Assembly: GCF_019449275.2 (NCBI RefSeq)
Contig: NZ_JAHZQZ020000014.1
Location: 186,001-250,000, forward strand
Reading direction: 5' to 3'
Length of the DNA stretch: 64,000 nucleotides
From: Microbacterium sp. HD4P20
GTDB lineage: Bacteria > Actinomycetota > Actinomycetes > Actinomycetales > Microbacteriaceae
Below, piece after piece: positions 50,437 to 59,173 of the stretch; position 1 is the stretch's first letter, and each line of letters begins with the position of its first letter. Made by a program: the position numbers and the translations under genes. The notes under the pieces were generated by a model. The model was given only the letters and a program-made list of their open reading frames with translations. It was not told the DNA's origin and searched no databases.

Positions 50437-50452
50437 CCGCTGCGACAGCAGC

Positions 50453-50494
50453 GACGAAGGGGGACGGATGCTGCGGCATCCGTCCCCCTTCGTC
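50453..50494 (+). terminator. Strong intrinsic terminator after tig
   Basis: A perfect 19-bp stem (50453-50471 with 50476-50494) closes a 4-base loop TGCG. The stem includes GGGGGACGGATGC. Confidence 0.85.
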
Positions 50495-50602
50495 ATCGAG
50501 GAGCGCATTCGAGCGCGCCCTGATCTGCCCAGGGCGAACACGGCCGGGTCGCGCCGGACGCGCCGGTAGATTCGACGAGGACCCAAGGAAACAGGAGCAC
50601 AC

Positions 50603-51187
50603 ATGGCCGAACCACTTGTCGCGACGAGCGTCTTCGACAGGCTGCTGAAGGACCGCATCATCTGGCTCGGGTCGGAGGTGCGGGATGAGAACGCGAACGA
50701 GATCTGCGCGAAGATCCTCCTTCTCGCCGCCGAAGACTCGCAGAAGGACATCTACCTCTACATCAACTCGCCCGGCGGTTCGATCACGGCCGGCATGGCG
50801 ATCTACGACACGATGCAGTTCGTGCCGAACGACATCGTCACCGTGGGCATCGGCATGGCCGCCTCCATGGGGCAGCTGCTCCTGACCGCCGGCACCAAGG
50901 GCAAGCGTTACATCACCCCGAACGCCCGCGTGCTGCTGCACCAGCCGCACGGTGGCTTCGGCGGCACGGCGAGCGACATCCAGACGCAGGCGCAGCTGAT
51001 CCTCGACATGAAGAAGCGGCTCGCCGAGATCACCGCGGCTCAGACCGGTAAGAGCGTCGAGCAGATCAACGCCGACGGCGACCGCGACCGCTGGTTCGGC
51101 GCCGAGGAAGCCCTCGAGTACGGCTTCGTCGACCACATCCGCGAGTCTGCCTCCGACGTCATCGGCGGCGGCGGAACCGCCAACTGA
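50603..51187 (+). CDS. clpP1: ATP-dependent Clp protease proteolytic subunit 1
   Basis: A 194-residue serine protease: [14 protein letters not shown] holds the catalytic Ser, [11 protein letters not shown] the His, and [18 protein letters not shown] the Asp. Actinobacterial ClpP1 and ClpP2 form a mixed 14-mer chamber. TAGATT lies about 35 bases upstream; RBS-like CAGGAG precedes ATG 50603. clpP2 follows after 32 bases. Confidence 0.96.
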   Translation: MAEPLVATSVFDRLLKDRIIWLGSEVRDENANEICAKILLLAAEDSQKDIYLYINSPGGSITAGMAIYDTMQFVPNDIVTVGIGMAASMGQLLLTAGTKGKRYITPNARVLLHQPHGGFGGTASDIQTQAQLILDMKKRLAEITAAQTGKSVEQINADGDRDRWFGAEEALEYGFVDHIRESASDVIGGGGTAN

Positions 51188-51219
51188 GCGCACCGAAGGC
51201 GAAAGAGAGAGAACCCGCA

Positions 51220-51891
51220 ATGCAGACACCCACCTTCGGAGCAGGCGCCCCGCAGGCGCTCCAGATGCCCGGCAGCCGCTACATCCTGCCGCAGTTCGAG
51301 GAGCGCACCGCCTACGGCTACAAGCGCCAGGACCCGTACAACAAGCTGTTCGAGGACCGCGTCATCTTCCTGGGCGTCCAGGTCGACGACGCCTCGGCAG
51401 ACGACGTCATGGCCCAGCTGCTGGTGCTCGAGAGCCAGGACCCCGACCGCGACATCATCATGTACATCAACTCGCCCGGCGGCTCGTTCACGGCCATGAC
51501 GGCGATCTATGACACCATGCAGTACGTCTCGCCGCAGATCCAGACGGTGGTGCTGGGCCAGGCGGCGTCGGCTGCCGCCGTGCTCCTCGCGGCCGGTGCC
51601 CCGGGCAAGCGCCTGGCGCTGCCGAACGCCCGCATCCTCATTCACCAGCCCGCGATGGGTGAGGCCGGCCACGGTCAGGCCTCCGACATCGAGATCCAGG
51701 CTGCCGAGATCATGCGGATGCGCACGTGGCTGGAGCAGACCCTGTCGAAGCACTCGAACAAGACGCCCGAAGAGGTCAACAAGGACATCGACCGCGACAA
51801 GATCCTCTCCGGCGAAGAGTCGGTGGCGTACGGTCTCGTCGACCAGGTGCTCACCACCCGCAAGCGCGGTCAGCAGGCGCTGACCAAGTAG
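51220..51891 (+). CDS. clpP2: ATP-dependent Clp protease proteolytic subunit 2
   Basis: A 223-residue ClpP paralogue: [14 protein letters not shown] (catalytic Ser), [15 protein letters not shown] (His) and [18 protein letters not shown] (Asp). The N-terminus is about 30 residues longer than in ClpP1 and may include a propeptide. GAAAGAGAGAA precedes ATG 51220. Co-transcribed with clpP1. Confidence 0.96.
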   Translation: MQTPTFGAGAPQALQMPGSRYILPQFEERTAYGYKRQDPYNKLFEDRVIFLGVQVDDASADDVMAQLLVLESQDPDRDIIMYINSPGGSFTAMTAIYDTMQYVSPQIQTVVLGQAASAAAVLLAAGAPGKRLALPNARILIHQPAMGEAGHGQASDIEIQAAEIMRMRTWLEQTLSKHSNKTPEEVNKDIDRDKILSGEESVAYGLVDQVLTTRKRGQQALTK

Positions 51892-51906
51892 CCCTCGACG
51901 CGCTTC

Positions 51907-51942
51907 GACGCCCCGTCACCCGGATCCGGGTGACGGGGCGTC
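51907..51942 (+). terminator. Palindromic terminator after clpP2
   Basis: A 36-base perfect palindrome centred on GGATCC, with arms GACGCCCCGTCACCC and GGGTGACGGGGCGTC, 15 bases after the clpP2 stop. clpX has its own -10 (TAGGCT near 52028). Confidence 0.75.
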
Positions 51943-52081
51943 GGCGTTCGCCCACTGCGCGTTCTGCTCTGGGCGGACGCCCCTCCACAACGTGCGTCGC
52001 AATCCCGCCGGATGTCGCCGCCAGAGGTTAGGCTCGGAAGACAGCCGGGGGACTGGGCCCCACGTCACGAGGAGGAGCCGC

Positions 52082-53350
52082 ATGGCACGCATCGGTGAGA
52101 GCGCGGACCTGTTCAAATGCTCCTTCTGCGGCAAGAGCCAGAAGCAGGTCCAGCAGCTGATCGCCGGTCCCGGGGTCTACATCTGTGACGAGTGCGTCGA
52201 GCTGTGCAACGAGATCATCGAAGAGCGCATGGCAGAGTCCTCTTCGGGTGTCGTGGCCGAGTTCGACCTCCCCAAGCCGCGCGAGATCTACGCCTTCCTC
52301 GAGGAGTACGTGGTCGGGCAGAACGACGCCAAGCGCGCGCTGTCCGTGGCCGTCTACAACCACTACAAGCGAGTTCGCGCGCACGGCACGATCCAGTCCG
52401 CCGAGCAGCGCGCCGACGAGATCGAGATCGCCAAGAGCAACATCCTCCTCCTCGGGCCCACCGGCTGCGGCAAGACGTACCTCGCGCAGACCCTGGCCAA
52501 GCGGCTGAACGTGCCCTTCGCGGTCGCCGACGCCACGGCCCTGACCGAGGCGGGCTATGTCGGCGAAGACGTCGAGAACATCCTGCTCAAGCTGCTGCAG
52601 GCCGCCGACTTCGACACCAAACGTGCTGAGACCGGCATCATCTACATCGACGAGGTCGACAAGATCGCCCGCAAGGCCGAGAACCCGTCGATCACCCGTG
52701 ACGTGTCGGGTGAGGGGGTTCAGCAGGCCCTCCTGAAGATCCTCGAGGGCACCGTCGCCTCCGTTCCGCCGCAGGGCGGCCGTAAGCATCCGCACCAGGA
52801 GTTCATCCAGATCGACACGACGAATGTGCTGTTCATCGTCGCGGGCGCCTTCGCCGGGCTGGAAGACATCATTTCGTCGCGCGTCGGCAAGCACGGAGTG
52901 GGCTTCGGCGCGCCGCTGCACAACAAGGGTGACGACCTCACCCTGTTCAGTGAGGTGCAGCCGGAAGACCTGCACAAGTTCGGGCTGATCCCCGAGTTCA
53001 TCGGCCGCCTGCCGGTGGTCGCGTCCGTGGCGCCGCTCGACCAGGCGGCCCTCATGGAGATCCTCACCGAGCCGAAGAACGCGCTTGTCAAGCAATACCA
53101 GCGCATGTTCGAACTCGACGGTGTGACGCTCGAGTTCGACCGGGAGGCTCTGGAGGCCATCGCTGATCTCGCCGTCGCTCGCAAGACCGGTGCGCGCGGG
53201 CTGCGGGCGATTCTCGAGGACGTGCTCGGTCCGATCATGTTCGAGATCCCTTCCAGCGACGACGTCGACAAGGCGATCATCACGCGCGCCGCCGTCGAAG
53301 AGGGCGCGACTCCCACCCTGGTGCTGCGGCAGAAGCGCAAGAGCGCCTGA
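52082..53350 (+). CDS. clpX: ATP-dependent Clp protease ATP-binding subunit ClpX
   Basis: A 422-residue AAA+ unfoldase. The N-terminal zinc domain has CSFC...CDEC, Walker A is [13 protein letters not shown], Walker [12 protein letters not shown], and the IGF-type loop that docks ClpP appears as GFGAPLHN. The start is ATG 52082 behind GAGGAG. It unfolds substrates for ClpP1P2. Confidence 0.97.
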   Translation: MARIGESADLFKCSFCGKSQKQVQQLIAGPGVYICDECVELCNEIIEERMAESSSGVVAEFDLPKPREIYAFLEEYVVGQNDAKRALSVAVYNHYKRVRAHGTIQSAEQRADEIEIAKSNILLLGPTGCGKTYLAQTLAKRLNVPFAVADATALTEAGYVGEDVENILLKLLQAADFDTKRAETGIIYIDEVDKIARKAENPSITRDVSGEGVQQALLKILEGTVASVPPQGGRKHPHQEFIQIDTTNVLFIVAGAFAGLEDIISSRVGKHGVGFGAPLHNKGDDLTLFSEVQPEDLHKFGLIPEFIGRLPVVASVAPLDQAALMEILTEPKNALVKQYQRMFELDGVTLEFDREALEAIADLAVARKTGARGLRAILEDVLGPIMFEIPSSDDVDKAIITRAAVEEGATPTLVLRQKRKSA

Positions 53351-53393
53351 CACGTCCGCCGCGGGTGTCGGACCCCGCCACTAGCGTCGCAGG

Positions 53394-54509
53394 ATGACCT
53401 TGCGACCGTTCACGATCCACGTTCCCGACGCGGAGATCGCCGATCTCCACGAGCGCCTCGAACGGTTCCGCCCGCTGCCGGACTCACCACGTCGTCCTGA
53501 TTCGGGAATGGACGCCGCGTATCTGCGCGAACTCGTCGACAGCTGGCGCCGATTCGACTGGCGTGCACGCGAAGCCTGGCTCAACGGGCATCCCCAGTTC
53601 CTTGCCGACATCGACGACACGACCGTCCACTTCGTCCATCTGCGCTCTGCACGAGACGATGCGCCGCCGCTGCTGGTGATGCACGGCTGGCCGCACACCT
53701 TCGCCCTGCAACTCGAGTTCGCCCAGCTGCTCCCGGACTTCCACGTGATCGTGCCGAGCTTCCCCGGATTCGGCTATTCGACGCCGTACGCGTCAGGCCC
53801 CATGACCGAGGTCCGTCTGGCTGCGACGATGCACGCCCTCATGACCAGCGTTCTCGGCTACGAGCGCTACTTCACATACGGCGAGGACGTCTCCGCCAAC
53901 GTCAACGACCTCATCGCGGGCACTTACCCGGAGTCGGTGAGAGGCGTCCTCGTCACGCATTCGCACTTTCCGGCCAGCGCCGAGCGCGAATCCCTCACCG
54001 CGCCCGACGAAATCGCGTTCTTCGAGCGTCTGGATCAATGGGGAGGAGCGAACGGGGGGTACGGGCACATCCAGGCGACGAGGCCCGACACGCTCGCTGC
54101 GGCGCTCAACGACTCTCCGGCCGGGCTGCTGGCCTGGCTGGCCGAGAAGCTGGTGGAGTGGAGCGACGGGCCCGCGGAGGATCCGCGGGCCGTCGAAAGC
54201 CTGATCTCGCGTGAGCGCATCTTGACCGAGGCCATGATCTACTGGACGACCCAGTCGATCGGCTCGTCCTTCCGGCCCTACTACGAGGGTGCCGACCAGC
54301 CCGATGCGATGCCGGCCGTCGAGATCCCGGCATCCGTTCACATTCAGCGCCATGAGTGGGATTACCCGGAATCGCTCGCACGGCGCTTCTACCGCGACAT
54401 CCGCGCCTTCGAGCGCCTCGAAACCGGCGGCCACTTCACGGTCGGCGAGGCGCCGCAGATGATGGCCGACCGCATGCGCGCTTTCGCGAAAGGGCTCGGC
54501 GCCATCTGA
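53394..54509 (+). CDS. Epoxide hydrolase family protein (EHN domain)
   Basis: A 371-residue alpha/beta hydrolase: N-terminal EHN segment FTIHVPDAEIADLHERLERF, oxyanion HGWPHTF, nucleophile region TYGEDVSANV (Asp) and C-terminal His in GGHFTVGEAP. Typical of juvenile-hormone or limonene-type epoxide hydrolases; the substrate is unknown. TAGCGT at 53382-53387 lies six bases before ATG 53394 (leaderless). Convergent with the M3 peptidase. Confidence 0.9.
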   Translation: MTLRPFTIHVPDAEIADLHERLERFRPLPDSPRRPDSGMDAAYLRELVDSWRRFDWRAREAWLNGHPQFLADIDDTTVHFVHLRSARDDAPPLLVMHGWPHTFALQLEFAQLLPDFHVIVPSFPGFGYSTPYASGPMTEVRLAATMHALMTSVLGYERYFTYGEDVSANVNDLIAGTYPESVRGVLVTHSHFPASAERESLTAPDEIAFFERLDQWGGANGGYGHIQATRPDTLAAALNDSPAGLLAWLAEKLVEWSDGPAEDPRAVESLISRERILTEAMIYWTTQSIGSSFRPYYEGADQPDAMPAVEIPASVHIQRHEWDYPESLARRFYRDIRAFERLETGGHFTVGEAPQMMADRMRAFAKGLGAI

Positions 54510-54522
54510 TCGGGCGGCCGCG

Positions 54523-56574
54523 TCAGTCGGCGAGTCCCCGGCGCTTCAGAAGAGGCTTGATCTCGGCATCCCGCCCACGGAAGTCGCGGTATGCCTCGAG
54601 CGGATCCTTCGAACCGCCGACACCGAGCAGCCGCTCGCGGAAGCGATCGCCGTTCTCGCGTCGGAGGCCGCCGTTCTCGCGGAACCATTCCACGGTGTCG
54701 GCGTCGAGGACCTCGCTCCAGATGTACGAGTAGTATCCGGCGCTGTAGCCGCCCGAGAAGACGTGCGCGAAGTAGGTGGAGGAATACCGCGTGGGCACGG
54801 CGGGGTTGTCTAGCCCGACGTCGGCGAGAGCGGCCGCCTCGAAGGCGGCCACGTCGAGATCAGTGCCCGCCTCACTGGTCGATAGTGAGTGCCACGCCTG
54901 GTCGAGCCATGCGGCGGCGAGATACTCGCTCGTGGCGAAGCCCTGGTTGAACGCCTCAGACGCGTGCAGCTTGTCGACGACATCGGCCGGAAGCGGCTCG
55001 TCGGTCTCGATGTGACGGGCATAGGCCGTCAGGATCTCGGGCCAGTAGATCCACATCTCGTTCACCTGGCTGGGGAACTCGACGAAGTCCCGGAAGACGT
55101 TCGTGCCCGCGAAGTGAGGGTATGTCACGGTCGCAAACAGGCCGTGCAGGGCGTGGCCGAACTCGTGGAAGAGCGTCGTGACCTCGTCGAGCGTGAGAAG
55201 CGTCGGACTTCCCGGCGCCGGCTTCGGGACGTTGAGGTTGTTCACGACGATCGGGGCGGTTCCCCGGAGGTGCGACTGCAGCACGATCGAGTTCATCCAC
55301 GCGCCGCCACGTTTGGTGTCGCGGGTGTACAGGTCGAGGATGAACAGTCCGAGCGCACTGCCGTCGGCGTTGTGCACCTCGAAGATGCGGGTATCGGGGT
55401 GATAACCGTGAAGATCACCGCGTTCGGTGAAGTCGATGCCGTACAGCTCGGTGGCGGCGCGGAACACCCCGTCCCTCAGCACGCGCTCGGCCTCGAACCA
55501 CGGACGCAGCGCAGCGCGGTCGAGGTTGTACTCGGCGGCGCGCACCTTCTCGGTGTAGTAGGCCCAATCGTGAGCGGCGAGCGGGAACGGGTCCGGCTCG
55601 GCGTCAATGATCTTCTGAAGCTCGCCCTGCTCACGAACAGCATTGCGGGCGGCGGGGACGGCGAGTCGCCGCAGCAGATCGTGGACGGCCTCGGGGGAGC
55701 GGGCGGTCTCGTCGGAGGTCACGTACGCCGCGTGCGAGTCATAACCCAGGAGCTGTGCCCGTTCGGCCCGGAGTCGGACGATCTCGAGGAGCGTCGCACG
55801 GTTGTCGTTCTCGTTGCCGCGCGACCCGCGGGAACGAGATGCCTCGAGCAGGCGCGCACGCGCTGACCTGTCGGTGAGGCTCGAGAGGTAGGGGTGCCCC
55901 GTGAACAGGGTCAGAGTCACCACCCACTTGCCTTGGAGCCCTCGGTCGGCGGCGGCCCGAGCGGCCGCCGACAGCTCGCCCTCGGTGAGACCCTCGAGTT
56001 CTGCGGCGTCATCGAACACCACCGCGAGGTCGTTGGTGTCGGCGAGCAGGTTCTTTTCGAACTGCGTCGTGAGCGTCGACAGGCGCTGGTTGAGGCCGGT
56101 GAGCCGCTGTTTGGCGTCATCGTCGAGCCCGGCGCCCGCGTGGGACATCTCTGTGTAGTGCCGCTCCACGAGGTACCGCTCCTCCGGAGTCAGCCCGAGC
56201 TGATCGAGCTGCTCGTGGAGGGTCTTGATCCGCCAGTACAGTGCGGCATCGAGCTGGATCGAGTCCTGGTGCGCCGACATGAGGGGCGCCAGCTGCTCGT
56301 CGATCGCCTGAATCTCTTCCGTCGCGTCAGCCGACGACACCGTGTAGAAGGTGCGCGCGATATCGCCCAACAGGCGCCCGCTCTCTTCGAGGGGGACCAT
56401 CGTGTTCTCGAAGGTGGGCATCGAGCGCACTCGTGTGATGGCCGAGATCTCGGCGGAGTGCTCGGCAAAGGCATGCTCGAAGGCGGGGAGATAGTGCTCA
56501 GGCCGGATGACCGAGTAGTCGGGCAGGCCGTAGGGGAGCGCGGTGGCAGTCAGCAGCGGGTTGTCCGTGGGCAT
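54523..56574 (-). CDS. M3 family metallopeptidase (peptidyl-dipeptidase Dcp-like)
   Basis: A 683-residue zinc peptidase: TTLFHEFGHALHGLFA (HExxH) and the later acidic ligand near FPSQVNEMW. LPDYSVIRPEHYLPAFEHAF at the N-terminus is typical of Dcp/oligopeptidase A. It hydrolyses short peptides in the cytoplasm. ATG 56574 is chosen over longer frames. Its promoter region is shared with the divergent ArsR regulator. Confidence 0.94.
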   Translation of the reverse strand: MPTDNPLLTATALPYGLPDYSVIRPEHYLPAFEHAFAEHSAEISAITRVRSMPTFENTMVPLEESGRLLGDIARTFYTVSSADATEEIQAIDEQLAPLMSAHQDSIQLDAALYWRIKTLHEQLDQLGLTPEERYLVERHYTEMSHAGAGLDDDAKQRLTGLNQRLSTLTTQFEKNLLADTNDLAVVFDDAAELEGLTEGELSAAARAAADRGLQGKWVVTLTLFTGHPYLSSLTDRSARARLLEASRSRGSRGNENDNRATLLEIVRLRAERAQLLGYDSHAAYVTSDETARSPEAVHDLLRRLAVPAARNAVREQGELQKIIDAEPDPFPLAAHDWAYYTEKVRAAEYNLDRAALRPWFEAERVLRDGVFRAATELYGIDFTERGDLHGYHPDTRIFEVHNADGSALGLFILDLYTRDTKRGGAWMNSIVLQSHLRGTAPIVVNNLNVPKPAPGSPTLLTLDEVTTLFHEFGHALHGLFATVTYPHFAGTNVFRDFVEFPSQVNEMWIYWPEILTAYARHIETDEPLPADVVDKLHASEAFNQGFATSEYLAAAWLDQAWHSLSTSEAGTDLDVAAFEAAALADVGLDNPAVPTRYSSTYFAHVFSGGYSAGYYSYIWSEVLDADTVEWFRENGGLRRENGDRFRERLLGVGGSKDPLEAYRDFRGRDAEIKPLLKRRGLAD

Positions 56575-56617
56575 GCTGTTCAGCCTAGTTGTCGGCGCCA
56601 GTCCGGGCAGCGACTCC

Positions 56618-56675
56618 TTTGCAAACTTCCAATTGCAAACTAATGCTTGCAAAGAAGTCTTTGCATGGCTATCGT
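56618..56675 (+). promoter_or_regulatory. Four phased 14-bp repeats and promoter of the arsR-MFS operon
   Basis: TTGCA occurs at 56619, 56633, 56647 and 56661, exactly 14 bp apart, in the frame TTTGCAAAC, ATTGCAAAC, CTTGCAAAG and TTTGCATGG. TTGCAA at 56647-56652 is spaced 17 bp from TATCGT (56670-56675), a good -35/-10 pair, so the repeats cover the -35. The ATG follows the -10 by seven bases. Confidence 0.7.
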
Positions 56676-56682
56676 GAGAAGC

Positions 56683-57312
56683 ATGACAGACAACGACCCG
56701 GCCCAGCCGGCGTCTTCGGACAGCGCTTCGGAACGAGCCGACCGCGTCCTCGACGCGGGGGCGCTGCGCGCACTTGCACATCCGCTCCGTGTCAAGATCT
56801 ACGACATCCTGAGCCAGTACGGCCCGCAGACAGCGAGCTCACTCGCGGAGCGGCTAGGTGAGTCGTCAGGTTCGACCAGCTACCATCTGCGGGCGCTGGC
56901 CAAGCACGACCTCATCCAGGAATGCGTCGACAAGGGGTCGGGGCGCGAACGGTGGTGGGAGCGTCCGGCGGGCGGCGTGTCGTTCGCCAATCCCGAGGCG
57001 CTCAAGACCCCTTCCGGCAGAGCCGCCAGTCAGATCGTCATGCGGGAGTTCTTTCAGCTCCGCCACGAGCAGCTCCTGCAGTTCGTCGACCGCGGGGTTC
57101 TGGACGAAAACGACGTCTGGCGGAAGGGAAGCATGATCTCCACCGCCACCGCTCGGCTCACCCCCGAGCAGAGCGAGGAACTCGCCGCGAAGATCATGGC
57201 GCTCATCGACGACGTCGTGGACAACTACCGAAACCAGACCGGCGAGAACGTCCGGCCCGTCACGATCAGGGCCGATCTCTTCCCGCTTCCCGAACTAGGA
57301 GGACAATCATGA
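56683..57312 (+). CDS. ArsR/helix-turn-helix family transcriptional regulator
   Basis: A 209-residue regulator with a winged helix near residues 28-95 ([20 protein letters not shown] and [20 protein letters not shown]) and a longer C-terminal effector domain ([14 protein letters not shown] and [20 protein letters not shown]). Such proteins usually repress a linked transporter. It is the first gene of a three-gene overlapping operon ending with an MFS exporter. No metal-binding Cys pair is present, so it is not a metal sensor. Confidence 0.9.
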   Translation: MTDNDPAQPASSDSASERADRVLDAGALRALAHPLRVKIYDILSQYGPQTASSLAERLGESSGSTSYHLRALAKHDLIQECVDKGSGRERWWERPAGGVSFANPEALKTPSGRAASQIVMREFFQLRHEQLLQFVDRGVLDENDVWRKGSMISTATARLTPEQSEELAAKIMALIDDVVDNYRNQTGENVRPVTIRADLFPLPELGGQS

Positions 57313-57536
57313 CCGCCCTCACCGCACACCGCGTCGCTGCGGCAGGCGTGCCTCGCGTCACGTTCCTCGATCGTGCGCTGTTGTCTGCCGCGTCGGCGCT
57401 CGACGGCATCGTGGCGGCCCGGGTCTCCCGTCGTCATCGTCCCGAGCGGCGCAGCATCATGGCAGCGCGGGATGCCGCGGCAGCTGCCCGCAGGCACGCC
57501 GAGGCGCTGGCATCCGTCGGCATCATGCCGCGATGA
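57309..57536 (+). CDS. Small basic protein in the MFS operon
   Basis: A 75-residue Ala/Arg-rich protein with RBS AGGAGG seven bases before ATG 57309, which overlaps the regulator stop (ATGA). It begins [17 protein letters not shown] and ends in a helix [18 protein letters not shown]. No motif recognised. Overlaps the MFS start as ATGA. Confidence 0.7.
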   Translation: MTALTAHRVAAAGVPRVTFLDRALLSAASALDGIVAARVSRRHRPERRSIMAARDAAAAARRHAEALASVGIMPR

Positions 57537-58879
57537 CCGGCGCCCTCGACACCGCGACGGCGCCGGGACGGCCCGCCGGCCGACCGAAGCGCACGCCGCT
57601 CGGCCGCGACTTCGGCAAGCTGTGGACCGCGGCTGCGTTCAGCAACCTGGCCGACGGCCTGGGACGCACCGCGGTTCCGCTCATCGCCACCACGCTGACG
57701 CGCGATCCACTCGCGATCTCGGTGATCGGCGCCCTCGCGTTCCTCCCCTGGCTGGTCTTCGGACTCCCGGCCGGCATGATCGTGGATCGCTTCGACCGAC
57801 GCGTCATCATGGCGGCGGCCAACACACTCCGTGGAGGCGCAGCCCTCTGGCTCGCGGTCCTCACGGCGACCGGCTCTCTGGAGCTCTGGGCTCTGTTCGT
57901 CGGAACGCTCATCTTCGGGCTGGGTGAGACGCTGTTCGACAACGCGACGAACGCGGTCATCCCGGGGGTGGTCACCAAGCCGCAGCTGGACCGGGCGAAC
58001 GGACGAATGCAGGCCGCGCACATCACGATCGACATGTTCGTCGCACAGCCGATCGCCGGGCTGCTGTTCGCGGTCTCGCTCGCACTGCCGTTGTGGCTGG
58101 GGGCGGCGGGATACATCGTGCCCATCGTCCTGGCCTTGCTTCTGCCGATCTCTGCGGCGCGCCCGCTCCGCGAGCCGGCGCGCGTCACCGACCCGGGAGC
58201 GCCGGATGTGGCGGCCGGGGGCTCCGCGATGCCGGTGCCGGTGCCGCCGTCCCCGAGCAGGGTGACGGCGAGAGAGGCGATCGTCTACCTGTGGCGCAAC
58301 CGCTATCTGCGTGCGATGGTCCTCTACACATCGCTCGTGGGTAGCGCCCTCTCGTTCGCGCAGGCGAGCACCATCCTGTACTTCCTCGACGACCTGGATG
58401 TCGTCCCAGCCGCCATCGGGTTCGTCACGGCGGGCGTGGGCGTCGGAGCGCTCCTCGGATCGCTCGTCGCGCCGCGACTGGTCGAGCGGTTCGGTCGCGG
58501 ACGCGTCATGCTCGCCGCGAACGTCGGGGCCGCCGTCGGGCTGGGCCTGACCGGCCTGGCCCCCGAAGTGTTCTCCGCCAGCGCCGCCTATGCGCTCGGG
58601 GCCTTCTCGATCTCGGTGTGGAACGTGCCCTGGGGCGCCCTCCGTCAGCAGATCGTTCCCACCGAGCTGTTCGGCCGGGTGCTCGGCATCATCCGCATGC
58701 TGACGTGGGGCATGTTCCCGATCGCCACTCTGCTGGGCGGCTGGGTGGCGCGGATCGATCTGCGCCTGCCGTTCGTCGCGGCCGGGATCTTCATCCTCAT
58801 CGCGACCATCCTCGGCTCACGGCTCCTGGTCGTGGGCACCCGCAAGGCGGGCGCGGAGGTCGACGCGGCGCACGCCTGA
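57533..58879 (+). CDS. MFS transporter
   Basis: A 448-residue transporter with about 12 spans and MFS motif A-like [16 protein letters not shown] after the second span. It resembles drug-exporting enterobactin-exporter/Tet-like MFS proteins. ATG 57533 overlaps the previous stop. The 3' end contains a tandem 16-bp duplication (58866-58897). Likely repressed by the ArsR-type protein upstream. Confidence 0.9.
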   Translation: MTGALDTATAPGRPAGRPKRTPLGRDFGKLWTAAAFSNLADGLGRTAVPLIATTLTRDPLAISVIGALAFLPWLVFGLPAGMIVDRFDRRVIMAAANTLRGGAALWLAVLTATGSLELWALFVGTLIFGLGETLFDNATNAVIPGVVTKPQLDRANGRMQAAHITIDMFVAQPIAGLLFAVSLALPLWLGAAGYIVPIVLALLLPISAARPLREPARVTDPGAPDVAAGGSAMPVPVPPSPSRVTAREAIVYLWRNRYLRAMVLYTSLVGSALSFAQASTILYFLDDLDVVPAAIGFVTAGVGVGALLGSLVAPRLVERFGRGRVMLAANVGAAVGLGLTGLAPEVFSASAAYALGAFSISVWNVPWGALRQQIVPTELFGRVLGIIRMLTWGMFPIATLLGGWVARIDLRLPFVAAGIFILIATILGSRLLVVGTRKAGAEVDAAHA

Positions 58880-58917
58880 CCCGGCGCACGCCTGACCCGG
58901 CGCGGGCCTGGTCGCGG

Positions 58918-59172
58918 TCAGTGGCCGCCGAACCCGGTCTCGTCGTCGTGGCGGACGACAGCTTCGCCCTCCGCATCGAGCGTGACGATGACACCCGTGT
59001 CGAGCTCCGCGATCGGGCGGCCCTCGAGCCAGGTCAGGGTCCAGCGCGGACGCGGCTGACCGAGATCGTCGCCGGGGATCGCCTCGTCGACGTCCCGGAT
59101 GCTGGGGTGCAGCGCCTCGGGGACGGCGCGCGGCGGTTCGTCGCCGGAAGTCCAACGGGTTCCGAGTTGCAT
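58918..59172 (-). CDS. Small acidic protein downstream of valS
   Basis: An 84-residue protein (MQLGTRWTSGDEPPRAVPEA ... WTLTWLEGRPIAELDTGVIV) whose ATG follows the valS stop by one base. It resembles short proteins annotated as hypothetical after valS in related genomes, judging only by position. No motif recognised. Confidence 0.75.
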   Translation of the reverse strand: MQLGTRWTSGDEPPRAVPEALHPSIRDVDEAIPGDDLGQPRPRWTLTWLEGRPIAELDTGVIVTLDAEGEAVVRHDDETGFGGH

Positions 59173-59173
59173 G

